Below are positions 13,464 through 26,986 of a stretch of DNA of 64,000 nucleotides, in pieces. Position 1 is the first letter of the stretch; the number at the start of each line of letters is the position of its first letter. Below the pieces are notes generated by a model. The model did no database searches and was not told where the DNA came from. It saw only the letters and a program-made list of their open reading frames with translations. The DNA comes from Gorsachius magnificus (taxonomy: Eukaryota; Chordata; Aves; Pelecaniformes; Ardeidae). The stretch covers positions 60,938,801 through 61,002,800 of the forward strand of contig CM067109.1 in NCBI GenBank assembly GCA_034008185.1. Direction: 5' to 3'. Both the position numbers and the translations under genes were made by a program.

Positions 13464-16400
13464 GTAAACAGGAAATGTCCTAAACCTTCAAATTAAACCT
13501 TTTAAATTTGATTTATTTAGTTCCTTAAAAATTAATTCATTTTGAATAGATGAAAAAAACCCAGAGAAAATACGATGAAATCTGTGATCACCAAATCACT
13601 GAAAGCACACGACCACATTTTCCATGAATATTTATGGAGACGAGCCCAGATTACAGCTGATAGCTAAAGGTTCTCAAGCAACATTCATAACTTGTACCTG
13701 TACACTAAGGATTTCAAAGATGGATATATGAAGTTATACCTGTAAAGCTGTTTCTAGAACTGCGATCAAATTTTCAGAAGCACTGGCTATCCATTATCCT
13801 CCACTGTCTTCACTCTACTGTTGTGTTTTTTTAAATGTTCATGGACCAAGCTTTCAGGCTGTTTGCTATACTTCCATTTGCAATTTGAAACTATAAATAA
13901 TTATGGACATGTTTTCCTGCCTCACAATTCAGGCAGGTAACATTGCTAAAAGGAGGCAGCCAACATACCTTATTCATTGATACTTCAGTAGTTAAATGAC
14001 TTATACGGTAGATATAAAAATGTATAGATGCAGTATACTATGATCTGTGCATCTTCTTTGCATCTTGAAAATATACAGAGCAGGAAATTTGGCAAGCTGG
14101 AACCCTCAGGGCCCTCTGTTATCCTATTTAATTTATGTTTTTAAAAATATCTGTGAAATATAGTTGTGATAGTAATTTTAAAAGCTTCATTTATCAGTAT
14201 TTCTGGAGATTAACAACCGGTCAGTACTGTGATAATGAACAACAGATGCTATAGAAGTTTCAAGGAAACAGATCTGTTTATTAAAAATGTTTATTTCTAT
14301 TGTTTATTTCTCAAAGTTAGACAGTAATTGTACACAGAGCCTGAAATTGGAAGCACAGCTGAAGACAAAGAACAGTGATGAAAGAATGCTGAAAATTGAA
14401 CTATATAATACAAGTCTGTCCTTATCACATACAGACTACAGATTGTCTATCAGAGAGACATTACACCCTTGAATTTGATGGTTCGAGGCTTTGAGGTTCT
14501 GCTGCTAAGTTTCTGCCATGTGAACTTTAGTGTAAAACATTAGGGCTCTTATTTATTTTGAAACAGCTTTCTCATTTTTCAGCCAGTTCTACTGAAAAAC
14601 CTTCAGTGAAAAATCCTCACTAAGTCTTCCAGTAGGAATATTGTATCCTGACCAATGGAAATTTCAAGTTATAGATAATAACTTCCCAATTTATTTCTTT
14701 CAAGAAATTCACTTTCTAAATCTCGCAGACTTTACAGTATCCTTTCTCCCACTCCAGTGCCTTTACAAGAACTAAATTCACAAATCAAACAAAAATTTCC
14801 TTTCTTCATACATCCAATATTCAGTTACAGTGACATTTCTAAAAGATATGGACAATTGAGGAAGTATAAGCCCTAGAGCTGCATTATAGACCATAAAAAG
14901 TAATAAAAGTGGGATTTTGCCTTTCCACAGAAAAATCGTGTAATGCTCTAACTACCTTAAGAATTACAGGGCTTGAACAAAAGCTTATTGCAGTTAGCTA
15001 GCAGAATCCTATTCATAGCAGTCTTTGCATCAAGCTGAAATAAAATATAATCTTCTCATCCTCAGACTATTTCCAAGGCACCTTCCAGGTGAAGTTTTCA
15101 TTGAAGTAGTTTTATGGATAAAATATTTATTCTGACTGAAATTCTCCCTGCTGAAAGATAGACGTTACAGTCATTAGAGAGTAACTCTTGGTAAAGGGTT
15201 TTGTTTTACTAAAAATGTGTAAAACCATTATCTAGTTATAATACAAGTTATAATAACAATTATTTCATATTGAACCTCTTCTTAGTACCATAATTCTCCT
15301 AAACACAGAGAATAACTAACTTTAATAGTATGAATTGCTTGACATAAAACCATGGCACAAATTCAAAATATACCTATGTTGTATAAATTTACCTTGCATT
15401 ATGTGAATTCTGCTATCCTTTAACTGGAAAGTGGAATAAATTTTGAAGTCACTGAAGAAACATTTTATAATACCATATTAGTATTCCCAAAGGAAACAAA
15501 TAGGTTATAAAGAATGAGAGGTGCGTAAAGAGGTCTGTTTTCCAAAACCTCAAGATTATACTACATGAGGAGGAGGGCATTCTAGGGCCTGAAATAAATG
15601 TTGAAATAGAGATGATAAGACTCAAAGAAAGAACCACAAAGATATGACATTAATATGGAGAAGTGATACAGTGATAAGACGTTTACAGTCTCAAAGGCAT
15701 GCTGAATAATAACTTGTGCTAGAAGGAAGTAAACAACTACTCTAAAACAAAGGAAAAATTTCATAACTTGTGATTACCCGTGACTACTTTAAATTTTGCT
15801 ACATTGCTTTCTAATGTGTGTGTGTTTCTTCACATCTGCTTTCATGTATTACAACCAAAATACCAATGTTCATATTTAACCTGCACTTTAACAGTCATTT
15901 TCACAATTTTACCAGTGGTACCATATTCTGCTTAAACTGGTGTTAGGGGACCCTCTAATGGAGGACCTTGTGATCTGCAGTAGTATAGCTAAGAATTTGC
16001 CAGAGTACAAATTCTTCTGGCAGAATCTCTTGGCCCACAAGTTCATGGAAAAACATCATAAATAGCTGAATTTTAAAAAAAAGATTTCATTAGGTTTTCA
16101 AAACAACCACAAATTTAGTACTGTGTGTGGTGCGCTTTACTATCTTATAAATCTTATATGTTGAAAAATGAAATCTGGAAAGGACTTGAGGAAGCAGCCT
16201 AAGCACCTACAGCAATGCACCATCTGACTCACATCTTCTTGTTAGCAAGTTCACACAACTTTTAGCAGGAATACGCACCTCAACTTGAATGCAAGCGCTT
16301 AATAACTAGATGACACAAAATCCACTTCCTAGGTCTTGCTGTAATGCGATCTGTTTAGAGATAGGATGATGGTGCCAAATTTGTATCTGGAGTCAAGCTT

Positions 16401-17584
16401 TCTTTAAGCCTGGGGGACCAATACTATATATTGTGTGCCTGAGCTTATTTGATCTAGTAGCATTTTGGAACAGTGGTGTAGATGAGTTTTAGAGGACTAG
16501 CATGAGCATGCCTTGAGATGCTAAGAAGGGGCTGATGTGTTCTTTTCACAATTCTTGCAAAAACACAGCAGTCCTTTTTGTAATAACTGTAGAAAAATAT
16601 TACAACAGAATGTGCGACTTGGATCACATTCCTGCTTTTACAAAAGAATAACTTCACACTTTCTTAAAATGTATTCTTCATTGACTGTTTTCCAGATCCT
16701 ATCAAAAGGTATTGTTTTGCTAATAGGTCCCATTAAGGAAATCACAATAGATTGAAAGATACTGGGTAAAGCTGGCAGTGGCATCCGACAGGTAGGGAAG
16801 ACATTTTTGTGCCTGAATGTTTTTACAGCCTCACATAAGCACTGCTGTTAGAGAGTATGCATTATCTGCAGCAGTTTTTTCCCCGTATCTCCTGGAAATT
16901 TTTACTTCAGAAATTGCTCCATTTTATAGTTGGAGAACAATACAAACCTTTCTCTAGGTTGCAGAATATATACATTTGGATCATAAACCTCCAACAAAAA
17001 TTAAGCTTCTATACCTATAACCCCCTCAGTAACATAAAAAGATGAAGCAGCACCCATCTTCTACAAGTTCTCATTCTCCTTCTCTTCTTTTCCTATCAGG
17101 TCTTTATTATTCCATGTGCTTTTTGACAAAAACATGTGCAAATCTCTGAAATTAATGATTTGAGTAATATTTTATAGCAACATGAATATTCAACAAGAAA
17201 GATGAAGAATGAAAATTTGAAGAATTTGTCATTTCTCTGAGATTGCCAAGGAGAGGTCATGATAAATAAACTTTCATGCCCATTTAGCCAGTGTGTCTCA
17301 CTACCATATTTGTGGGTTTTTTTACTGAAAGATGTTGCTTTGTCCTTTAGTAACACTGTGGCACAGAGAAGGGCTTTTCATTTCCCGACTGAAAGCATGT
17401 AGGTTGCTACTTCATCTGCTGCATTACCAATCCACCTAGAGAAAAGTCTCGTTTAGTTGATTAAAATCAATTTCCAAAGAGGAGTGGTGTATGGGAAGTG
17501 GGAAGTGGAGAAATAAGAGATACAATGAGGAATTTATATGATGATTTTCAGTCACAAACTGAGTAAATCACCTAATCCAAACTG

Positions 17585-17613
17585 AAAAAGAAAAAGAAAA
17601 GAAAAAAAAAAAG
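17585..17613 (+). repeat. A-rich low-complexity tract
   Basis: This is a run of A bases broken by single Gs (AAAAG-type repeats) about 29 bp long. No retroposon body is recognisable upstream, so I do not call it a poly-A tail of an inserted gene copy. Confidence 0.8.
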
Positions 17614-19338
17614 AACCAATCCTCTCCTAAGATTAATTTGGATAAGCATGGGCAAGTAAAATACTTAACATCTCTGTTTAAACAAGGTGTGGAATAATTT
17701 TTCTGCTTCTTGGTTGCTCAGCATCAAGACTTCATTTCTCAAACTTTCCTTCTGCACTTGTGCTTCTTCTCCCAGAGGGATTAATAGTACAGAAAGCTAC
17801 AGCACACCTCTAGTTTGCATTTCTGCTTGCACAAAAACAATAAGAACATGAAATTTAAACTTTCTGTTAACTTTCTTCCTTTTAAAAGAGTAGGGAAAAA
17901 GGAAGTCCATTCTGCAGCGTATATGAATACTCCCTGTACCTGAATACTCCTTAAGAATAGCTAGCCTTTCATCTGGAGATTGACAACTAAAGCCCAGTCC
18001 AGCATAGCAATGATCAAAATTATTTCTTCATCAGAATTTCCAATGCTTAATATCAAAAGGATTTATTGATATTGCTCTGGTCTTCCTGTCCTTTGTGAAG
18101 AGTGGATAAGACCTTTGCAGAATTTATGTCTGTATAAAGTTGAACAGGTCTCCTAACTGTGCTTCACCTGTGAGTTTCCTCTACTCAGCTGCTTGCTCCT
18201 TTTTAGAAAGCAGAGAGCTAGATATGAGTAATAGCATTCCACAGCTGTCACATGTTACTTGGCCAGCAAGAAGGCACTACCACAGGGGATATTACACCCC
18301 ATGTGCATGGCCCATATCATAAATGATCATAAAAGAATTGGCCACCTCCCATCCTGGAGGGAGGCCCAGTTCAGTACTGGGGAGCACTGGCAGGCGGGTG
18401 TGCAGATGCTTGCACTGTTGCTGTTCATCCTGCATTGGTTTCATGGATAATAAGACTACTTCACACTTCATGGTTATTAATTTGGCACAAATATTGAACT
18501 AATTTTAAAAATATATGCCAACATAAATCATGCTGATTCTTATCAATATGTTGCTACAATCACGTCTGCAGTCTATTACGATCTCTCCCATGTCTTCTAT
18601 TTCGTGAGTTTTTAAGCTATGTGGAAATTTTCAAAATACTAAAAAAAAAACCCAACCCACCACAACAATAATAATTATGTTTATGGTGCTTAAGCAGGCA
18701 AATAATTGAAGCTGGAAGTAACAAAAAGTCCACTTTTCTAGTTACGTAAACCTCTCAGAAGTATGTAACTTAGGGATGCAAGTCCCACATCTGAAAAGTA
18801 ATTTAGAAGGTACAGCCCGCCGTGGCACTGCAGCCTTTAGACCCATTAGCAAACCCTTCTCTCTAAAGTGCCTGCACTAATTTTTAAATAAGAGTTAAAT
18901 TCCCAGATTACTTAGAGCCTTCTGATTATTTCTAGCTTCTATGCTTCAAGCTACTTTTCTTTACAACAAAAGAGCTGACTGATAAAGATATCTGATCTTC
19001 CTCTGAAAACTGGGCATTTGAAAGTTGTTATTGTAAGCATGAAATGCCTCCCTCTCTTAGATTGTGATTTTAGATTCCAAAAGACCTATCCAAAAATAAA
19101 CTGCAGACAACTGATATTCTCTAGTATTTTCAGCAGATGGCAAAAGAGGTTCATACTGAATGGCATGAACTTCCTAAAGAAGAGCATAGCAGCAGCCGAC
19201 TCCAATTAACCTAAAGGGAAACATCCCTTCTTTTGTTATAGTAACAAAATTGTCCAGAGCTGGTATCTGACAGTATTAGAAGAAACATACACTTTCTACA
19301 ATTTTACACTGCAACCAGAGCCTTAAACAAAAACATTG

Positions 19339-19620
19339 CTAATGACACAAAAAAATCTTTCTTTCTGCTTTTCCCTGACAGTCTCTCTTCTCTAGCTTGT
19401 ATTTTTTTTTGCCAGTCTTTTTTGATTTCATTTTCTCTATGGATTTAGGGAAATAGCATGGATCATCTGCACAACTGCTTGTATGATTTAAGTATTTTCT
19501 GAATCTCTGACCCTTGTAGTTTTGTCTCTGTGCGCCACTCTTTTCCTCAAGACAGTGACCTAATTTACAACAAATTACAATCCAGAAAAGAAACAAATCG
19601 ACAGTAAGAATTGCTGACAT
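19339..19620 (-). other. small ORF with signal-peptide-like N-terminus (speculative)
   Basis: This is a minus-strand frame of 93 codons. Residues 8-18 form a hydrophobic core (DLFLFWIVICC) shortly after the initiating Met, with a Cys at about residue 23 that could precede a cleavage point. The rest is hydrophilic, Lys-rich and contains further cysteines (SSCADDPC and RDCQG). An NHTS sequence gives one potential N-glycosylation site. That layout is what a small secreted protein would look like, but I do not recognise the sequence. The start context is weak (T at -3), and no promoter, splice context or homologue can be shown. A longer minus-strand frame overlaps its 5' end in another phase (19575-19862). 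Chance is the default explanation. Confidence 0.08.
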
Positions 19621-21364
19621 TGATGCCAGTATTCTGTATTAATCTCTGTGCTCATATTGTCTTCCCCTGCCTTCTCAACACATGAGCACTCCCCCTCATC
19701 ACCAGGTGCCTTATTTAAAAAAACAACAGAACAGCCACCACCTGAGTTATATGCTTCCTGTATCATGAATTCTAACAAAAGTGTGGTACTAGCTGAATTA
19801 GCTCTCAACCCCCTAAGAATTGCAATAGCTGCAAAAGCTGAGAAATACATGGGAAGAATCACAGGTCAGACCTTTTAGAGCAAGGATTCTTGATATCTTT
19901 GTTTCTTAAAATCTAAAAGCCAGTAAATAATTTTGACTTTTCCATCTTTCATCGTCTAACCACGAGAACACGAAGAAGCTGTTTTCTATGATATTCACTG
20001 CTGTGAAAAATTAATGTTTCTTTGTAATGGATTCTTGATTTTGTGCAGCATCAGCACTTTTCTGGTGGAGTTGCAAGAAAAATGCACCAGATGGCTCTGT
20101 GGTGACATTTGTCTGGGATAGAGTGCTGATCACATGTTCAGAGTATATGTAATACCTCATTGCATGCAAACATAACTGGAATATTTATTCTAAAACCCTG
20201 CATAAATATCTTTACCTTTTTATGTCTTAGTTTTGATACCATTAGCAGGACAGAGAGAGTGGCTGAGAAAAAGGCAGATCATATATAAATTTAGAACTTT
20301 GACTATGAAGCAAAATCAAAATAAACCTGAGTAAAGATAGGATAGAATGGATACCTAGGTTATAATCAGATTTTAAGATGTTGTTCTTGACTTACGCTTT
20401 GGGTATTGTAAGCCTGTAAGGGAATTCAACCTGAATTATGTACTATACTATATGAGAGCAACTACTCACCTGTGGACAACTGAAAATGGCTAATCATTTT
20501 TCCTTATTATTACAGGCAATTTTTTGAATTTTCATGTCTCATTCTCAGCCTTTTGTACAAAGTTTAGCCTCTTGAGGCAGGAAGTTCTCAAGTCTTAACA
20601 AAAGCTTTTGGGCTTAGCAGGGGTTTTTGAATGAATTCAGCTTTTCATTTGGAAGTGAGGAATGAGAGAATTTTGGAGCTGCAGTTTTTGCTGGGCTTAG
20701 CACTTTTTGCAATGCAAGATGAGCAAATGCAGCCTGACATGCAGGCGATATGGCAAGTCAGGGCTAGGAATACATCCCATCCTTTGCAGGACTACTGCAG
20801 GATGGGGACGAGACAGGTCGTTAGCTGGTTTTGGAGGACCCAGGAGAGGTGTAGCTCTGAGCCCCAGCCAAGAGTGAGGAGCTGCTGGTGGCACAGCAAG
20901 TGGTTGTCTAAGGGGGCAAATGGAGGGCAAAGAGCCCTCTCCAGTTTTCCCAGCCAGAGCATAACTTATGAATTTCCATTTCACTGAAAGTTTTAACTGA
21001 GTAAAAGAGTTCATTTAAGAAAAATATAGTTCTATGAAATCCTTGATGTTTTTAAGGAGATCAAAACAGTATTCAGAAAGCTGTTTAGTCTTTTTCAAAG
21101 AACATTATCTAATCTTTTCATTACGTTTTTCTTTTTTTTTCCCACTTTATCAATATTCAAGTATTAAAGTACAATAAAGAATCAGAAAAACTATTCATAA
21201 ACAAGAGAATTACCAGCAACATATCCATCACCCCGCATCTGACTCTACTGACATTTTTGTAATAGCAAGTGATATACAAGTATCATTTTCTCTCCAGTTT
21301 TTTAAAGATTAGTTCCTTAAATCGCCACTGAAAGAGGTCAGATTTTTTTTCCTTTGAAGTTAAT

Positions 21365-21378
21365 AAAAAAAAAAAAAA
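21365..21378 (+). repeat. poly-A tract (A14)
   Basis: An uninterrupted run of 14 A bases, with no recognisable retroposed sequence beside it. Confidence 0.9.
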
Positions 21379-21687
21379 GAGTAAGTACCTGCAAAATTTC
21401 CAAGATTTTATGGTGATTGTATTACACCATAAATAAATATAGAAGCAAAAATCTGATCCTTTAGTATCTATATAAAAATTTATGGTTCTATTTCAGAAAA
21501 ATTCTCCAGGTATAATGTGAGCAAAATTTAAATTGTCACTTGGTTTTCTCAGCTATTTTTCAGTCAATGTTTAGAGACTGCCACATAATTGAAGCCTGGT
21601 GGTTCTCTTTGTCTTTCTACATGTCAAATCATCAATAGTTAACTAAGCCCTGTAAAACTGAGCTCTATTGACTGTAGCTAAAATGGC

Positions 21688-22030
21688 AGAATCACAAAAT
21701 TGGAAAGACTAAAAGATATCTCCCAGTCTTTTCACTTTTCTCACATAGGAAGAATTATAGCTTTAACATTTTTGACAGACCTTGGCCTAACATATTCATA
21801 AAGCCATTCTGTGATACAGATTTCACAGACTTGCCAGACATATCAACTACTTCTCTGTCCTTAGTGAAATTATTTTTCCCTTGTTATGTAGCCTGGATCT
21901 TCCTTGCTACAATTTAAACCTACTACTTCTTGTCTTATGGACACAGAGTACAAACTATCCTCTGTGTTTTCACAGCAGTTGGTTGCAAATTTGAAGACCA
22001 TGTACCCTTCCCTTTATCTCCTTATGAACA
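21688..22030 (-). mobile_element. ancient CR1-like LINE 3' fragment
   Basis: This is a heavily diverged CR1-type 3' end in minus orientation. The left edge reads AGAATCACAAAATTGGAAAG, matching the reverse-complemented terminal octamer plus the 'GGTTGGAAGG' beginning of CR1 copies such as the one at 50323. Further along, AATTTAAACCTACTACTTCTTGTC (about 21911-21934) corresponds to the CR1 segment read as 'TTTAAAACCATTACCCCTTGTC' in the 50-kb copy. The TTTGAAGACCATGTACCC segment near 21989 corresponds to the 'TAGATACTGAAAGG' region in that copy. The order and spacing are preserved although identity is low. The right boundary is uncertain. It may belong to an old CR1/L3-like subfamily and is clearly older than the 50-53 kb copies. 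Confidence 0.72.
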
Positions 22031-25000
22031 CAGTCTGAGACTTCCTTAAATACACTGTAAACATCAGCGAGACATAATTTCCAATGGTGGGCAGTAACAG
22101 ATTTCTTTACCTGCCCTCTACCCTGCAGCCTGAGAGAGCCGCTGTTTTCAGGATGGTGCTCCCTGCCAGTAACAGAGGGCACAGCACAACATTTCTATAT
22201 AATATTTTTTTATTTAATTCTAACTGTACTGTCCTGCTCTAATCACAACATATTCTGTTCCAAAAAATCTGTGTCCCATCAGGAGTAATTTTTCTTCCTC
22301 TTTCCAACAATAAAAAAGCTGGGGGAGGTGGTGGTGAAATAAGGAGAAAAAGGAGGCTAGTATAATACGCCTCTACTGAAAGCAAATCTTTCATTAAACT
22401 CACTGAAGGATTTGTCTGAGATGAAACTGAAGGGACAACACAGAAAAAGGGCTGTTTAGCTCACCGTCAAATAGTTGGACGATGCTTCTCTGAGTACATT
22501 TAAATTTGTATGCTTCCCTTCATTCAGTGCAGCACTTGAGAAACAGAGAGGAAAGAGCAAGGGAATATAATGAGTCTATTTATTTTGTTTCAGTCTTTCA
22601 TTAATTTAAAGTCTTTTCAAATACACTTTGAAAGTCTTAACAGAGAAAATAGCTCTCCCACTCACTTGCTGTAATTAAGCTTTTATTTTGAAATTAAATG
22701 TAAGAATAAAGTTCAGTTTGCTTATTCTATTTGCTAATTTAGCTACTATATTTGATTTTTGAAACTGTTACTATTGAGTCATCCTGCCTAATACTGTTAC
22801 AAGATACCCAGAGTAATATATGTGTCCCATTAATTTTACTCTCTTGGAGGAGGATGGATATCATTAAAATGCCAGTATTACACAAGAGAGATGACAAACA
22901 GCAGGCTCTGAGTGGGAAAAGGATCTCTGTGGAAGTGTTGTTATTTTCCCACAGTCCTAGAAAACATCACGTTCAGCTCCTGCCACCGTTACAACTAAAA
23001 GGACCTCTTACGTTGACAAGATTTTACCAATTCAGTTATACTGCGTCCAATTATTCTACTTTCTTTCTCACAAGGAAAAAAATATGTTGCTAATGGCCTA
23101 CTGAGTCAGACAAATGCTGGCGCATGTCTGAATCCAACCACAGTTTCATTTTGTTTCATAATTACAGTGAGTGCAAACTACTCTATGAAGTCATTGAGGA
23201 GAGTAAGCTGACAGAGGTAAGCTGGAATTTACGTCAAGAAAACTATTCCCATCTCTTTGACAGAAGAAAGCAGAGAAGAAGGCGACACTAGGTAAGAAGA
23301 CAAAAAGGGAAGTATCTGGGGAGCAGAACAGGACTCTTGGAGAAAGAGTTTTTGGTACACTGTTTTGTAACTTTTCCACAGATCTTTCTTTCATATTTTG
23401 TCTGCCAGCAAAGAACAGCTGTTTAAGAAGTTCCTTTAAAGAGTTTTCCCAACTCTTTTGTTTCACTGCTACTTGGGAAGAAAACACTGCAGTTCTGCAC
23501 TTGGTTACACACAAAAATATGAAATGGTTCCATGATGTCTGTGGCATTCACGTAACACAAAAAACCTGTGAGTCTGTGCCATGTGGAGAGACAGGCATCA
23601 GCTGAGGAAAACTGTGGGAACTCATCACTCTCAGAACAGGTTTGTAGGTGGCTGGACTGTGGAGGCCTGTCTCATACTAAGGGCTGCTTGGCGGGTGACC
23701 TACACAGGTTTCATGGAGGTCTGGACTATCCAGTCCTGTCTAGCCCAATTGCAAATATGATCTACAAATGAGACAGTGAGGCCCTGCTCCTACACGAGAA
23801 AGGCAATCCAGATAATCTCATTTTCTCCATCGGGGAACTCAGAGAGGAGTTGGGGAAGATTCCTGCAGTGTTTGTCAAGTGCTGAATTTCCTCCTTGACA
23901 TTCAAGAGTTTCTAAAAATATCAGGTAGGTAAGGAAATAAAGGTCTTGTCTTACCACTGTTCCTGCTACCACAAGTGGTAGAGTTTTCCAAATGACCAGT
24001 TGCTCTTGAGCATCCTGACAGAAATGTTAATAACCTAGTAAAAGGCAATCAAAGCAAACAAAACCCAAATTCCCAAGCAGCTGTTTAGATGGAGAATGGT
24101 AAAAGCTGTGTGCTAGCAGAATAGAAAAATAATCAGTAAGGTATTCATTCTTTCTCATTTGTGAGACTGCTTAGTGAAAACATCTGAAAGATTGTGCAGG
24201 CACTCAGCTAATCACGTGTGGAAGCTGTCAAGACAGGAGGACAGTCATGCTATAACACCACCATATTCTGCCAATTGCATAACAGCAGCAGGAGAAGGAT
24301 TCTGTTGTAAATCCCATTCATTGACCTAAATTAAATCTAGAGTTATTAAGATGACTAACAAAAACTTACACAAGTTCCACAGTGCATCGTGAGACCAGTC
24401 CTGCTCCTAGCTGGCGGTCTAATGCCTACTGACCTGCTGACCAGAAAAGAAGACAACTGTACCCATTTCAATACACATTTCTCATTGAAACACTGCATAG
24501 ACTGATAACAGCAAATAAATGTAGCTGATAAATCTTCTCCTCTCCTTTTTCACCCTCTGAAAATAGAGAGATAGTAGTGTGTGGTGTAAATGTTATGAAA
24601 AAAGTGGAAAAATGAAAGTAGGCAAGTGTTTATAGGTTTACCTAGATAGAAATGGGACTAAAAATTGGTGGATATCCCCAGATCTCTGAGGATTTAATAG
24701 AACTGCACATACTGAAGAATGGGGTCAGATCTCACACTGAGTACACTTCAGTTCCCATCACTTGTGGTAGGAAATAAAATTCTCTTTAGCGTTCAATAGT
24801 CATAGTGTGTGTTGTAGCACTGAAATAAAATCATCATGCTCTGTGTGAATCTTACTTCTTGGGGTAACAGTAATCTATGCTGATCTCAGCAGAAAGTGAA
24901 AAATCTAGCAGAAAAATACAAAACCCAATGGCAACCTCTAGCTGGGAGTCTTGATTAACAACGAGGGAATATTCGAATGAACGTCTGTAGCATTAGGAGT

Positions 25001-26955
25001 GAAACCTAATAATAAAGCAGGATGCAACACCATATGAATTATATTCCCCATTGCAGCAAATCATCACTGTGACACATGATGTCTAAACTTCCAATGCTTT
25101 CAGCTCTGCTTAAAATGGTGACGCAGCCACAAATCACGGGAACTGTTGATAGATGGGGAATGCAATTGAGGCATTTCTCACGCGCACATGTACAATCTCA
25201 GTCATGAGAAAAATCTGTCTATTAGGAAATCAAAATCTCACTCCTGGCTATGACAAGGGACAGATCTAATGGGAGAAGAGAGAGGGGAAAATGTTTTGGA
25301 AGTTATTCAACATTTGCTCAGTGTCTGAAGACAGAAAAGAAGGGGGGAAAAAATGGAGAAGGAGAAGAGGAAAACCGCTTACTTTTAGAGAAAGAAATAC
25401 CTAATGGCATGCTATGCTGTCAGAGCAAGATAAGGCCAAATGTTGCTGCTGTACACCTGGATTAATTATACAGCCCATAACCTTCAACTGCAGAAATTGA
25501 AGTATTTCTTTCCAGTAGCTCTAGGCCCTCACTTGTCAGAGGCATATGTTGATGTTGGTAATGGTCAAAAACTGATGTATATTAGCTGCAGACATATTTG
25601 TGTCAAAACCCTTTATATTTCATGCCCTTTTTTCTTTGTCATGAAGAAATCACTACAAATGTAATACAATTACACCTGACAAAATCTGGTAGATAAATTG
25701 CAGTAAGTAGGTGAAGCTTCTGTTCTTCACTGCTCAAAGAATACACAAGAAATTTTCTTGCTACTAACCACTGACATTTTCCCAATTTCTATTGATTTAG
25801 TCTCCAAGAGAGAAAAGTAAGAGTAGCCTATAGGCTAGCACAGACTACAAAAATATGCCGCATTGTTTTGAGGGAGGATTCAGCTAAGACACACTGGACA
25901 GTGACAGAAACAGTATGGACTAGAAAGCTGAAAATTATGCTGACTGTTTTATTCTCCCAAATTTCCCACTGGCTCATCATGTGATAAAGGGTAAGTAAAG
26001 ATAAAGTTACATGTGATGTAACGCAACCACTATGAAGTGCTCTGAGGTGTACAGATGAAAAAGGCTGTATGCTATTGATTATTATTTATCATATCCATCC
26101 AGCAGACATCTATGAAGAGGTTCCTTCACACCCTCCGGTGACAACGGGAACTTTCCAACCCCATTGAAATAATAAGGAAAGCCAGGCAGCAATAACATCA
26201 CCTGCTCTCCTGCAGGGTGAATCCCTCTGGTAAATTATAAACTTGTATCTCCAAAGCTCTCATTATCTCTGAAGTGCTAAAACTTAACTTAACCAATAGT
26301 CAGAGTAACTATCCCCAAAATCCACAACCAAACAGTGAAATCCATTTAACCTAGGCTTTGGAAAAAGTGGAATGTGACATAAGCACTAATGAAAGCTCCA
26401 TAAAAACAGAGTTTTAAAAGTGTTATTTGTTTAAATTATTTTTTTTAAATGTAGCAAACATTTGATTTTTGTTGTAGGTTGGCAATCTGCATTAAAGGTT
26501 GTACTTTTTTGAGTGAGAACAGTTAAAGTCAGCCCTATGAATCAGAGGCACATTGCAGCTCCACTCTTCTCCCTCATGGAGGCTGCTACTAATGCCATGA
26601 ACGAGGTGGACTTTCCTAAAGACTGCATGTTTTAATGGGGAATTTAATTTTGGCCTGCTTTGTTTATTTGTTTATTTGCTTGCAGCATGAAAGTACTGTT
26701 TGTTGGGTTTGACTGAGTTGCAAATGCCACCTGGTCAGCTGAGCTCAGGAGCAAAGACAAACAGGTAGAAATGCAGTTCACACCATTCTCACAATGAACA
26801 GGTAACCAGGCATGCTTCCCCCCCCAGCAATTCAGGTGGAGACACAACTGTTTCTTCTGGTCTTGCTGTAGGGACAGAGTATAAAATGAACATTTCTCCC
26901 TCTTTACAACTACAGTTAAGGTATCTTCTGCAAAAATCACATTAAGTTGGTGGTC

Positions 26956-26986
26956 TGTAATTACAGGCTTTTTAAACCCTAATTAG
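26956..26986. promoter_or_regulatory. paired homeodomain-type palindromes (speculative)
   Basis: Two perfect palindromes lie 13 bp apart: TGTAATTACA at 26956-26965 and CTAATTAG at 26979-26986. Both contain the TAATTA/TAAT core bound by many homeodomain proteins as monomers or dimers. Further TAAT or ATTAG cores and an ATGCAAAT octamer follow within about 350 bp (to about 27340). This is a pattern sometimes found in developmental enhancers, but such cores are common in AT-rich DNA and I cannot test conservation. Confidence 0.15.

Larger units (their letters stand above)
7961..21687. other. AT-rich unique sequence, no confirmed gene
   Basis: No repeat or gene is identifiable over most of these 13.7 kb apart from the small features listed separately (11940-12013, 12722-12750, 13241-13463, 17585-17613, 19339-19620 and 21365-21378). 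Simple sequence includes a short GT-rich run at 10279-10295. A GC-richer patch at about 20640-20960 has a 118-codon plus-strand frame and an overlapping 105-codon minus-strand frame, neither with a recognisable domain. The composition and ORF pattern fit intergenic or intronic bird DNA. Confidence 0.6.

Noticed and set aside
14478..14490. GGTTCGAGGCT as a tRNA B-box or tRNA-derived SINE
   Set aside because: No A-box at a suitable distance upstream and no cloverleaf-compatible stems around it.
16160..16330. Possible further CR1 remnant (GGAAAGGACTTGAGG)
   Set aside because: Only one short landmark matches; the expected following segments are not found in order.
22057..22076. TGTAAACATC as a miR-30-like seed
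   Set aside because: Similarity stops after the seed, no hairpin partner is visible nearby, and the site lies just beyond an old CR1 fragment.
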